A stretch of DNA of 45,045 nt from positions 1 through 45,045 of the forward strand of contig CAYGZA010000012.1 in assembly GCA_964354135.1 (NCBI GenBank), given 5' to 3'. The notes under the pieces were generated by a model. It was not told the DNA's origin and did no database searches. It saw only the letters and a program-made list of their open reading frames with translations. A program made the translations under genes and the position numbers. Shown in pieces: positions 22,681 through 30,346 of the stretch. Numbering within the stretch: the first letter of the stretch is position 1; every line of letters starts with the position of its first letter. The DNA comes from CAYGZA01 sp964354135 (GTDB taxonomy: Bacteria > Planctomycetota > Planctomycetia > Pirellulales > Thermoguttaceae).

Positions 22681-22938
22681 GTGCCCTCGAAAGTGACGGT
22701 TTGCGTCGGCAGCTCTTGCCACGTGCGGGGCTCGCGGGCCGTGCTCAAGCGGTTTGCCGAGATCATCAAGGCGGAGGGGCTCGACGACGAGGTGGCCTTG
22801 CTCGGCTCGTTCTGCATGGAACGCTGCGGCGAGGGTATGAACTGGAAATTCGAGGACGAGTACGCCTCCAGCGCCAGTGTCGAGGAGGCCGAGGAGGCGC
22901 TGCGGGCCCGGCTCGTCCGGGTGATGAGGAAGACGTAG
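22681..22938 (+). CDS. Small thioredoxin-like [2Fe-2S] ferredoxin
   Basis: An 85-residue protein equal to one NuoE-type thioredoxin-like domain: CVGSSCHVRGS (two cysteines four apart) and GSFCMERCGEG (second pair). The GTG start at 22681 has GGGGAGGA 6 nt upstream. It lacks the helical N-terminal part of true NuoE and so is a free-standing ferredoxin, similar to proteins that accompany HydA/HndA modules. It probably links the CODH-side ferredoxin with the NuoEF module further down. Confidence 0.78.
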   Translation: MPSKVTVCVGSSCHVRGSRAVLKRFAEIIKAEGLDDEVALLGSFCMERCGEGMNWKFEDEYASSASVEEAEEALRARLVRVMRKT

Positions 22939-22967
22939 TGTCGTGGTGAACTCGGGGAGGCCGCCGG

Positions 22968-23471
22968 ATGAGCACCGACGGAACGCCGGAAGTGAGCTCG
23001 ATCCTCCAGCACAGCCCCAACGGGATCCTGCTGGTGGACGCGGAAGCCCGCGTCCAGTTCGCCAACCCGGCGGCCCGGAAGATGTTCTCCGCGGGCGACG
23101 CGGAGCTTTTCGGCCGGAAGGCCGCGGAGTTCCTCCGCTCGGACTGCTTCGAGCGGGCGATCGCCTCCGGCGGCGAGATTTCGGTGCGCGGCGGCGTGCC
23201 GGAGCACGGCATGCACTACCGGGCCACCCTGTTCAGGATCGAAGGCGAGAAGCGTTGGTGCGGGATCTTTGTCGATACCTCCGAGGAAGAGCGGGCGAGG
23301 GCCGCCCTGGCCCAGGTCAGAAGCGAGACCTTGGCCCGGGCGGAGGAGGTCATCCACCGCCAAATGCAGGCCGCCCAGGAAATCGCCGGGCTCTTGGGCG
23401 AGACGACCGCCGAGACCAAGGTGCTCTTGGTCAAGCTCATGGACCTCTTCCGCCAGGAGGAGACGGCGTGA
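22968..23471 (+). CDS. PAS-domain sensor protein
   Basis: A 167-residue cytoplasmic protein with a PAS domain at about residues 8-110 (SPNGILLVDAEARVQFANPAA is its typical opening segment) and a helical C-terminal part that may be a coiled coil (about 115-165). There is no kinase or DNA-binding domain. It overlaps the SpoIIE-type phosphatase gene by 4 nt, suggesting that it senses a redox or small-molecule signal and controls that phosphatase. No heme- or flavin-binding residues can be assigned with confidence. Confidence 0.78.
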   Translation: MSTDGTPEVSSILQHSPNGILLVDAEARVQFANPAARKMFSAGDAELFGRKAAEFLRSDCFERAIASGGEISVRGGVPEHGMHYRATLFRIEGEKRWCGIFVDTSEEERARAALAQVRSETLARAEEVIHRQMQAAQEIAGLLGETTAETKVLLVKLMDLFRQEETA

Positions 23472-24619
23472 AAGTCTTCTACGAGTTCGGCCTCAAGCAG
23501 ATAAACAAGAGGGGAGAAGAACTCTGCGGCGACAGCGTCGAGTTCTCCGTCAAACCGGACTCGGCCACGCTCGTCTTTTCCGACGGACTGGGGAGCGGCG
23601 TCAAGGCGAGCATCCTCTCCACCCTGACGACGCGGATCGCCCGGCGGATGCTCGATGAAGGGCTGCCCCTGGCTGAGGTGGTCTCCACCGTCTCCCAGAC
23701 GCTCCCCATCTGCCGCGTCCGGAAGATCGCCTACAGCACCTTCAGCATCGCGCAGCTCATGACCGAAGGCTACGGCAAGCTCGTGGTGTTCGACAACCCC
23801 GCGCCTTTTCTCCTCCGCAGGAACAAGGTCCAAAGGCTGCCGTCCACGGAGCGCGAGGTCGGCGGCAAGCGGATCTGCGACTACACGTGCCCGGTCCACC
23901 CCGGCGACTGGCTGATCGTCGTTTCCGACGGCGTGCTCAACGCCGGCATCGGCGGCGCGTATCCCTTGGGCTGGGGCTGGGATGAAGTGGGAAAGTACCT
24001 CGAAACCCACGTACACGAGTCCCTCTCGGCGGAGGAGTTGGCCGGGAAGCTCGCCAGAGTGGTCGAGGAGCTTTACGAGGGCCCGCCGGGCGACGACGTG
24101 AGCATCGCCGTCGTCAAGGCCCGCCGCAAGCGAATTGTCACGATCTTCACCGGCCCGCCGGTCGAAGCGGAGGACGATGAGCGGGCCGTCGAATCCCTGA
24201 TGTCTTCGCCCGGCCGCCGCGTCGTCTGCGGGGGAACGACCGCCAACATCGTGGCCCGCCAGTTGGGGCGGGGGATCGCCGTGGACCTCGAAACCGGCAC
24301 GGAGAGCGTCCCGGCAACCGGCAGGATCGAGGGGCTCGATCTGATCACCGAGGGAACGCTGACGCTCACTAAGGCCCTGGAAATCCTCCGCGCCGAGACG
24401 CCCGGCGACAGCCTCAAGCTGAAAGTGGACGGGGCGAGCCGCCTGGTCGTGCTCCTCCGCGAGGCCGACGAAGTAAGGATCCTCGTCGGCAGGGCCATGA
24501 ACCCTGCCCACCAGAATCCCAATCTCCCCAAGACGCTCGGGCTGAAATCGCAAGTCGTCGAGGCCCTGGCCGAGGAGTTGCGGCGAGCGAAGAAAGACGT
24601 TGAGATCGAATACCTTTGA
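23468..24619 (+). CDS. SpoIIE/PP2C-type serine phosphatase
   Basis: A 383-residue protein. The N-terminal 220 residues form a PP2C/SpoIIE phosphatase domain with metal ligands in CGDSVEF, FSDGLGSG, VSDGVLNAG and PPGDDVSIAVV. The C-terminal 160 residues are an additional domain of unknown function (GRRVVCGGTTANIVARQLGR) often seen in this hydrogenase-linked family. It would dephosphorylate a serine-phosphorylated antagonist, the counterpart of RsbW-type HATPase kinases; two such kinases are encoded in the hdr operon. GTG start at 23468, coupled to the PAS gene. Confidence 0.85.
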   Translation: MKVFYEFGLKQINKRGEELCGDSVEFSVKPDSATLVFSDGLGSGVKASILSTLTTRIARRMLDEGLPLAEVVSTVSQTLPICRVRKIAYSTFSIAQLMTEGYGKLVVFDNPAPFLLRRNKVQRLPSTEREVGGKRICDYTCPVHPGDWLIVVSDGVLNAGIGGAYPLGWGWDEVGKYLETHVHESLSAEELAGKLARVVEELYEGPPGDDVSIAVVKARRKRIVTIFTGPPVEAEDDERAVESLMSSPGRRVVCGGTTANIVARQLGRGIAVDLETGTESVPATGRIEGLDLITEGTLTLTKALEILRAETPGDSLKLKVDGASRLVVLLREADEVRILVGRAMNPAHQNPNLPKTLGLKSQVVEALAEELRRAKKDVEIEYL

Positions 24620-24632
24620 GAGGGGCAAAGGG

Positions 24633-24660
24633 TAGGGGCTAGGGGCTAGCGGTTAGGGAG
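24633..24660. repeat. Short 7-bp tandem repeat
   Basis: Four units of 7 bp (TAGGGGC, TAGGGGC, TAGCGGT, TAGGGAG) begin 13 nt after the phosphatase stop and precede nuoE. They could be polymorphic. No function can be assigned. Confidence 0.6.
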
Positions 24661-24703
24661 CAGCCGATGCAAGTCAATGTTGAGAGGCATGGGTGGAGCG
24701 GAC

Positions 24704-25243
24704 ATGGCTGAGTGCAGCACGGACACCATCGCCGGCATCGTTGACCGCTACAACGCCGATCCCGGCATGCTCATCCCGATGATGCAGGATATCCAGGCGG
24801 AGTACGGCTACCTGCCTCGGGCGGAGTTGGTCGAGCTTTCGGGCAGGCTCCAAGTGCCGCTTGCCCGGATCTACGGCGTGGCCACGTTCTATGCCTCCTT
24901 CCGCCTCGTGCCCAAGGGGGAGCACACGATCCAGCTCTGCATGGGCACGGTCTGCTTCTTGAAGGGCGCCAGCCAGATTTCCCAGGCGCTCCAGCGCGAG
25001 TTCGAGCTGGTGCCCGGCGGGACCTCGCCGGACGGCAAGTTCACGTTCTCTCCGGTGAACTGCGTCGGGGCCTGCGCCCTGGCGCCCATGATGGTGGTCG
25101 ACGGGGAATACTACGGCGGAATGGCGGTCGATTCGGCCGTGGAGCTATTGCACAAGATCGCCGCAGCCGGCAGCAAGACGCCCGCAGCCCCCCCCAAGGG
25201 CGACAAGGGCAAGAAAAAGGGACGTGGGAGCAAGAAGACGTGA
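24704..25243 (+). CDS. NuoE/HndA-type [2Fe-2S] subunit
   Basis: A 179-residue NuoE (24-kDa) subunit with the helical N-terminal bundle and a thioredoxin-like domain whose [2Fe-2S] ligands are C79, C84, C120 and C124. The ATG at 24704 (MAECST) is preferred over the in-frame ATGs at 24677 and 24689 because a GGAG lies at a suitable distance and the family begins close to this point. A lysine-rich tail (GDKGKKKGRGSKK) ends the protein. It overlaps nuoF by 4 nt. It is the free-standing counterpart of the NuoE domain fused to HdrA at 1849. Confidence 0.9.
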   Translation: MAECSTDTIAGIVDRYNADPGMLIPMMQDIQAEYGYLPRAELVELSGRLQVPLARIYGVATFYASFRLVPKGEHTIQLCMGTVCFLKGASQISQALQREFELVPGGTSPDGKFTFSPVNCVGACALAPMMVVDGEYYGGMAVDSAVELLHKIAAAGSKTPAAPPKGDKGKKKGRGSKKT

Positions 25244-27108
25244 GCACCGTCGGGATGAAGCTCGAAAGTACGCACGAGCTCGAGGACTACCGGGCTGAGC
25301 TGCGACAGCGCGCGTCCCGCGTGGAACGCGTGATCCGCGTGTGCTGCGGTCCCGGATGCCTCCCCAAGGGCGCCAAGAACGTGTATGATCGCTTCGTCGA
25401 CGCGGCCGGCACTCTCGACGAACAAAGCGTCAGCGTGGCCCCAAAACTCACCGGCTGCCAAGGGCTTTGCGAGCGCGGGCCGCTCGTTACTATTGACCCG
25501 GGGGGCATTTTCTACCAGCAAGTGAAGGAGGAAGACGTTCCCGAGATCTGGCGCGAGTCGGTGATCGGCCGCCGCGTGGTCGAGAGGCTCCTGTACCAAG
25601 ACGAGGAGAGCGGCGCCCGTGCCCGCACCGCCGAAGAAATCGCTTTTTATCGAGGACACGAGAGAATCGCCTTGGCGTTGTGCGGCGTGGTGGATCCTCG
25701 GTCCATCGACGGCTATATCGCCGCGGGAGGCTACGAAGGACTTAGCAAAGTCCTCACCTCGATGACGCCCGACGAAGTGATTGAGCAGGTCAGCCGGTCG
25801 GGGCTTCGCGGGCGCGGCGGCGGCGGGTTCCCCACCGGGCGCAAGTGGCAGTCGGCGCGCAACGCCCACGGCCGGCCCAAGTACGTGATCGCCAATGGTG
25901 ACGAGGGCGACCCCGGCGCGTTCATGGACCGGGCGCTGATGGAGGGCGTGCCCCACGCCGTGATCGAGGGAATGGTAATCGGGGCCTACGCGGTCGGTTC
26001 CTCCCAGGGATACATCTACGTCCGGAACGAGTACCCAATCGCCGTGGAACGATTGGCCCGAGCGGTCCGGCAGGCACGCGAGTTGGGACTGCTGGGCGAC
26101 AATATCCTCGGCACCGAGTTCAGTTTCGACGTGCGGATCAATCGCGGTGCAGGGGCCTTCGTCTGCGGCGAGTCCACCGCCTTGATGGCCTCGCTGGAAG
26201 GCCGGGTGGGAGAACCCCGGGCCAAGTACATCCACACGGTCGAAAGCGGCCTGAACGGCAAGCCCTCGGTCCTAAACAACGTCGAAACCTGGGCCAACGT
26301 CCCCCCGATCATCCTCAAGGGCGCCGACTGGTTCGCTTCCAAGGGAACCGCAAAGAGCAAGGGAACCAAGGTCTTTTCCCTGGTCGGGAAGGTGCAGAAC
26401 ACGGGCCTGGTCGAGGTCCCGATGGGGATGACCCTCCGCCAGATCATCTACGACATCGGCGGCGGCATCCGCGACGGCAAGGCGTTCAAGGCGGTGCAGA
26501 CCGGCGGCCCTTCCGGCGGCTGCATCCCCGCCCAGTACCTCGACGAGCCGGTGGACTTCGACCGCCTCACGGAACTCGGCTCGATGATGGGCTCGGGCGG
26601 CATGATCGTCATGGACGAGGAGACCTGCATGGTCAGCGTCGCCAGGTACTTCCTCCAGTTCCTCAAGGAGGAATCGTGTGGGAAGTGTACGCCCTGCCGC
26701 GAAGGGATCGCGCAGATGCTCGACATCCTCTCGCGGATCACCCGGGGCGAAGGGCGGCCGGGCGACGTGGACACCTTGCAGACCCTCGGCGAGCTCCTGG
26801 AGGACACGTCGCTCTGTGCCCTGGGCAAGACGTCGGCCTACCCGGTCCTCTCCACGGTCCGCTACTTCCGCGACGAATACCAGGCCCACATCGGCCAGAA
26901 ACGGTGCCCGGCGAAGGTCTGTGCGGGGCTGTTCCGCTACATGATCGACGTGGAGGTCTGCACCGGCTGCGGCGTCTGCGTGAAGAAGTGCCCCGTGGGA
27001 GGAATCGGCGGCCAGCGCAAGCAGCCGCACGTGATCGACCAGGTCAAGTGTACCAACTGCGGCACCTGCTTCGAGGTGTGCCCGTTCTCCGGAGTCGTGA
27101 AAGTATGA
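25240..27108 (+). CDS. NuoF/HndC-type NAD(H)-binding flavoprotein, second copy
   Basis: A 622-residue paralogue of the protein at 3559, with the same domains: N-terminal thioredoxin-like [2Fe-2S] (CCGPGC, GCQGLCERG), NAD/FMN core (GLRGRGGGGFPTG, NGDEGDPGAFMDR), the CGKCTPCR cluster and a C-terminal two-cluster ferredoxin (CTGCGVCVKKCP, CTNCGTCFEVCP). It would connect NAD(H) with the ferredoxin pool of the CODH/ACS pathway. The GTG start overlaps the nuoE stop. A repeat element of about 120 bp follows 6 nt after its stop. Confidence 0.93.
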   Translation: MSTVGMKLESTHELEDYRAELRQRASRVERVIRVCCGPGCLPKGAKNVYDRFVDAAGTLDEQSVSVAPKLTGCQGLCERGPLVTIDPGGIFYQQVKEEDVPEIWRESVIGRRVVERLLYQDEESGARARTAEEIAFYRGHERIALALCGVVDPRSIDGYIAAGGYEGLSKVLTSMTPDEVIEQVSRSGLRGRGGGGFPTGRKWQSARNAHGRPKYVIANGDEGDPGAFMDRALMEGVPHAVIEGMVIGAYAVGSSQGYIYVRNEYPIAVERLARAVRQARELGLLGDNILGTEFSFDVRINRGAGAFVCGESTALMASLEGRVGEPRAKYIHTVESGLNGKPSVLNNVETWANVPPIILKGADWFASKGTAKSKGTKVFSLVGKVQNTGLVEVPMGMTLRQIIYDIGGGIRDGKAFKAVQTGGPSGGCIPAQYLDEPVDFDRLTELGSMMGSGGMIVMDEETCMVSVARYFLQFLKEESCGKCTPCREGIAQMLDILSRITRGEGRPGDVDTLQTLGELLEDTSLCALGKTSAYPVLSTVRYFRDEYQAHIGQKRCPAKVCAGLFRYMIDVEVCTGCGVCVKKCPVGGIGGQRKQPHVIDQVKCTNCGTCFEVCPFSGVVKV

Positions 27109-27114
27109 GTGGGA

Positions 27115-27233
27115 CAGTAGGGCGGGCGTCTCGCCCGCCGGGCAGGAAGGCGCACGAGACGCGGACCGGCGAGACGCGGACCGGCGAGACGCGGACCGGC
27201 GAGACGCGGACCGGCGAGACGCCGGTCCTACTG
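27115..27233. repeat. Repeat element with four exact 15-bp tandem units
   Basis: Bounded by CAGTAGG (27115-27121) and its inverted copy CCTACTG (27227-27233). Inside are a strong hairpin (GGCGGGCG-TCT-CGCCCGCC, 27121-27139) and four exact copies of GAGACGCGGACCGGC (27156-27215) followed by a fifth degenerate unit. It lies between nuoF and the next gene of the operon, immediately after the nuoF stop. The layout suggests a dispersed mobile-type repeat whose internal unit has expanded; in one frame it reads as repeated ETRTG but has no start or context of its own. Confidence 0.75.
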
Positions 27234-27267
27234 AACTTCGGACTTGATGCGATGGCGGAAAGACAAA

Positions 27268-28062
27268 ATGCCCGCAGTTACAATTGACGGAAAACCGTGC
27301 GAAGCCCAAACCGGCGAGACGATTCTCCAGGTTGCCCGGCGCAACGGGATCTGGATCCCGACCTTGTGCCACCATGCGGCGCTGGAGCCGTACGCCGCCT
27401 GCCGCGTCTGCGTGGTGGAGATCAACCGCGGCGGCTGGTGGCAAGTGGTGACCTCGTGCAATTATCCGGTCCGCGGCGACCTGACGGTCCGCGTCAACTC
27501 GGAGCGGGCCGTGCGGGACCGCCGGGGCGTGATCCAGCTCATGCTGGCCCGCTCCCCGGAAAGTCCGGAGCTTTGCGAGCTCGCCGCGCGGATGGGAGTG
27601 ACGGCTTCGCCCTATCCGAAGGTCACCGAGGCGCAGCGGAACTGCATTCTGTGCGGGCTTTGCGTGCGGGTGTGCGAGGAGAGGATCGGGGTCTCGGCGA
27701 TCTCGTTGGTGGGGCGGGGCGTGGAGCGCTCGGTGGCCGCGCCCTTCCGCATGCCGTCGGAGGACTGCATCGGCTGCGGGGCCTGCGCCGCGGTCTGCCC
27801 CGTCGGCACGATCGTCGTCAGGGTTCACGAGGAGGAGGTCGAGATCTCGCCGTTCAAGACGCGCGTGAAGCTGCGCCGCTGCGAAGGGTGCGGCCGGCCC
27901 CTCGGAAGCGAGCTGGTCGAGCAAGTGCTGGGCCGCCGCGGCGGGCCGACGATGGTGGAGATGCTCGCCCGCGAGGATCTCTGTCCTCGCTGCAAGAGAA
28001 GGGCATTGGCAAACAAGCTGACGGCCGCCGTCCCGGGAGACGGGGCCGGCAGGGTCGTGTAA
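27268..28062 (+). CDS. NuoG/HoxU-type iron-sulfur subunit
   Basis: A 264-residue protein: a [2Fe-2S] domain (C34, C45, C48, C64), two [4Fe-4S] motifs (C126-C129-C132-C136 and C167-C170-C173-C177), and a C-terminal zinc-ribbon-like pair (C205/C208 and C239/C242). It is the free-standing homologue of the N-terminal part of the NuoG-HdrA fusion at 8304 and completes a NuoEFG set here. No hydrogenase subunit follows; acsB is next, 25 nt downstream. The ATG at 27268 fits the family start (MPAVTIDGK); in-frame upstream starts at 27244/27247 are less likely. Confidence 0.87.
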   Translation: MPAVTIDGKPCEAQTGETILQVARRNGIWIPTLCHHAALEPYAACRVCVVEINRGGWWQVVTSCNYPVRGDLTVRVNSERAVRDRRGVIQLMLARSPESPELCELAARMGVTASPYPKVTEAQRNCILCGLCVRVCEERIGVSAISLVGRGVERSVAAPFRMPSEDCIGCGACAAVCPVGTIVVRVHEEEVEISPFKTRVKLRRCEGCGRPLGSELVEQVLGRRGGPTMVEMLAREDLCPRCKRRALANKLTAAVPGDGAGRVV

Positions 28063-28087
28063 TTCGTCAAGGTACGCGGAGGCACTG

Positions 28088-30292
28088 ATGTCCAAAGAGG
28101 TCTTTACGCAGGTGATCCGGGGTGCGCACGAGTGGGTCGCCCAGGCCGAGCGAGCTTTCGACAAGGCCCTGGCCGAGCACGGTCCCGACAAGCCCGTCGG
28201 CTGGGGGCCGCTGACCGTCTACAACCTGCCGATGTCGTACGCCCTGATGGGACTGGAGATCAAAACCATCGGCGATCTGAAGGCGCAGGTCCAACATGCC
28301 CGCGAGCTATTGAGGCCGGTCCCGTCGGACGAAATGTGGCTCCCGTATCTGGGCGACGGGCTGGACGCCGGCGCGGCCACCATGCTCGCCCAGGAGGCGA
28401 TCGTGGCTCTCCGGGGCGTCAACGGCTACCAGTCGCCTCCCGGCTGGCAGGGCTTCATCTCCGACACGATCATGCGCGAGCTGGGCATCCAACTGGTCGA
28501 CGGCCGGATGCCGGGATTCGCCCTGATCCTCGGGCCGGCGCCCACCACGGAAATCGCCGTCCAAGTGGTGCGGGATCTCCAAAAACGCAGCATCCTCGTC
28601 TTCCTCTGCGCCAACCGCGAGGGAAAGACGATGCGCGAACAGATGGTCGAAGGGGGCATTTTCAAGGACGACGCCCCGCTGGAGGAATGCTGGGACCTGT
28701 ACGTCGTCCCCGTCGGCCCGGACACGCTCGACGGGATCTACGTGCTGAACTGGTCGATCCGCAGCGCGCTCACCTTCGGCGGCCACAAGCGGGGCGAGTT
28801 CCGCAAGTGCCTCGACTACACGAAGCGGCGGATCCACGCCTTCGGGATCACCTTCGGCAAAATCCCGGACGACTGGTTCGCGATGGGCGCCGGGGCGATC
28901 CTCATGGGCTACCCGGTGGTTTCCGACTCTACCACGACCCCCGAAATCCGCCCCACGGGCGTCACCGTCCGCGAGGAGCTGGTGGTCGAGACCGACTACG
29001 AGAAGCTGGTGCCCACCTGCATCGACACCCGGGCGGTGAAGGTCAAGGTCGAGAAGATCGACATCCCGGTGGGCTACGCCGCGGCGTTCGAGGGCGAGCG
29101 GGTCCGCAAGGAAGACATGCACGTGCAGTTCGGCTTCAAGTATTCCGATGCGGTCGAGTACGTCCACATGGTCGACCCCGGCGAGATCCAGGACGGCCGG
29201 ATCGAGCTCTTGGGCGCCGACCTCGACTCGGCGGAGGAAGGCGGCGCAATGCCCCTGGGGATGGAGGTCCTCGTGGCGGGCCGTAAAATGGCGCGCGACT
29301 TCGAGGGGATCCTCGAGCGCCAAATCCACCGCTGGACCAGCCACGCCATGGGCTTCATGCACACCGGGCAGCGCGATCAGATCTGGTGCCGCGTCAGCAA
29401 GAAGGCGTTTGCCGCCGGTTTCCGGCTGCGCCACCTCGGCACGATCCTCCACGCCAAGCTCCACGACGAGTACGGCGGGATCGTCGACAAGGTGGCGGTC
29501 CGCCTCTACACCGACCCCGGACAGGTGAAGGCCAAGATCGACGAGGCCCGCAAGGCGTTCGCCTACCGCGACGACCGCATCGCCGGCATGACCGACGAGT
29601 CGGTCGAGACGTTCTACAGTTGCACGGTCTGCCAGAGTTATGCGCCCGACCACGTCTGCGTGATCACGCCGCAGCGGCTGGGGCTTTGCGGGGCCTACAA
29701 CTGGCTCGACGGGCGGGCGAACTTCGAGATCAGCCCCGCCGGCCCGAACCAGCCCATCCCCAAGGGCCGCACGCTCGATCCGCTCAAGGGCGAGTGGGAG
29801 GGCGTCAACAAGTTCGTCTACGAGCACTCCAACCGCAAGGTGGAGCGCTTCTGCGCCTACAGCCTGCTGGAAGCCCCGATGACCAGTTGCGGCTGCTTCG
29901 AGTGCATCGTGGCAATCCTGCCGATGGCCAACGGGGTGATGATCGTCAACCGCGAGTTCCAGGGAATCACGCCTTCCGGCATGAGCTTCGGCGAGCTCGC
30001 CTCGGCCACCGGCGGCGGGTCGCAGACCCCGGGCTTCGTCGGCGTGGGCCGGCTGTACCTCTCCAGCCCCAAGTTCCTGGCCGCCGACGGCGGGATCAAA
30101 CGCATCGTGTGGATGCCCAAGGGGCTCAAAGAGGGCATCCGTGAGCGGTTCCAGAAGGAGGCCGAGCGGGTCGGCGAGCCCGATCTCTTGGACAAGATCG
30201 CCACGGAGGAAAACGCCCTCACCGAAGAGGAAGTGTTGGCGCACCTGGAGCGGGCCGGTCATCCCGCCCTTGCGCTGGCATCGCTGATATGA
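28088..30292 (+). CDS. acsB: Acetyl-CoA synthase, CODH/ACS beta subunit (AcsB)
   Basis: Makes acetyl-CoA from CO, a methyl group on the corrinoid protein, and CoA, at the Ni-Ni-Fe4S4 A-cluster. The 734-residue length is typical. The A-cluster ligands are all present: C512, C515, C524 and C534 for the cubane, and the C601-G602-C603 motif for the distal nickel; the spacing equals that of the Moorella enzyme (offset of six residues, from memory). The N-terminal CODH-contacting domain is present, as in bacterial rather than short archaeal forms. The gene sits directly upstream of acsC. Confidence 0.96.
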   Translation: MSKEVFTQVIRGAHEWVAQAERAFDKALAEHGPDKPVGWGPLTVYNLPMSYALMGLEIKTIGDLKAQVQHARELLRPVPSDEMWLPYLGDGLDAGAATMLAQEAIVALRGVNGYQSPPGWQGFISDTIMRELGIQLVDGRMPGFALILGPAPTTEIAVQVVRDLQKRSILVFLCANREGKTMREQMVEGGIFKDDAPLEECWDLYVVPVGPDTLDGIYVLNWSIRSALTFGGHKRGEFRKCLDYTKRRIHAFGITFGKIPDDWFAMGAGAILMGYPVVSDSTTTPEIRPTGVTVREELVVETDYEKLVPTCIDTRAVKVKVEKIDIPVGYAAAFEGERVRKEDMHVQFGFKYSDAVEYVHMVDPGEIQDGRIELLGADLDSAEEGGAMPLGMEVLVAGRKMARDFEGILERQIHRWTSHAMGFMHTGQRDQIWCRVSKKAFAAGFRLRHLGTILHAKLHDEYGGIVDKVAVRLYTDPGQVKAKIDEARKAFAYRDDRIAGMTDESVETFYSCTVCQSYAPDHVCVITPQRLGLCGAYNWLDGRANFEISPAGPNQPIPKGRTLDPLKGEWEGVNKFVYEHSNRKVERFCAYSLLEAPMTSCGCFECIVAILPMANGVMIVNREFQGITPSGMSFGELASATGGGSQTPGFVGVGRLYLSSPKFLAADGGIKRIVWMPKGLKEGIRERFQKEAERVGEPDLLDKIATEENALTEEEVLAHLERAGHPALALASLI

Positions 30293-30346
30293 GTCGCCTC
30301 GCATACCCGTGACTATCAACGCCTCAGCCAACCGGGAGGAGGAACC

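Noticed and set aside
27156..27228. Tandem 15-bp repeats considered as a CRISPR array
   Set aside because: Units are directly adjacent with no spacers, and no cas gene is present; this is a simple tandem repeat in a dispersed element.
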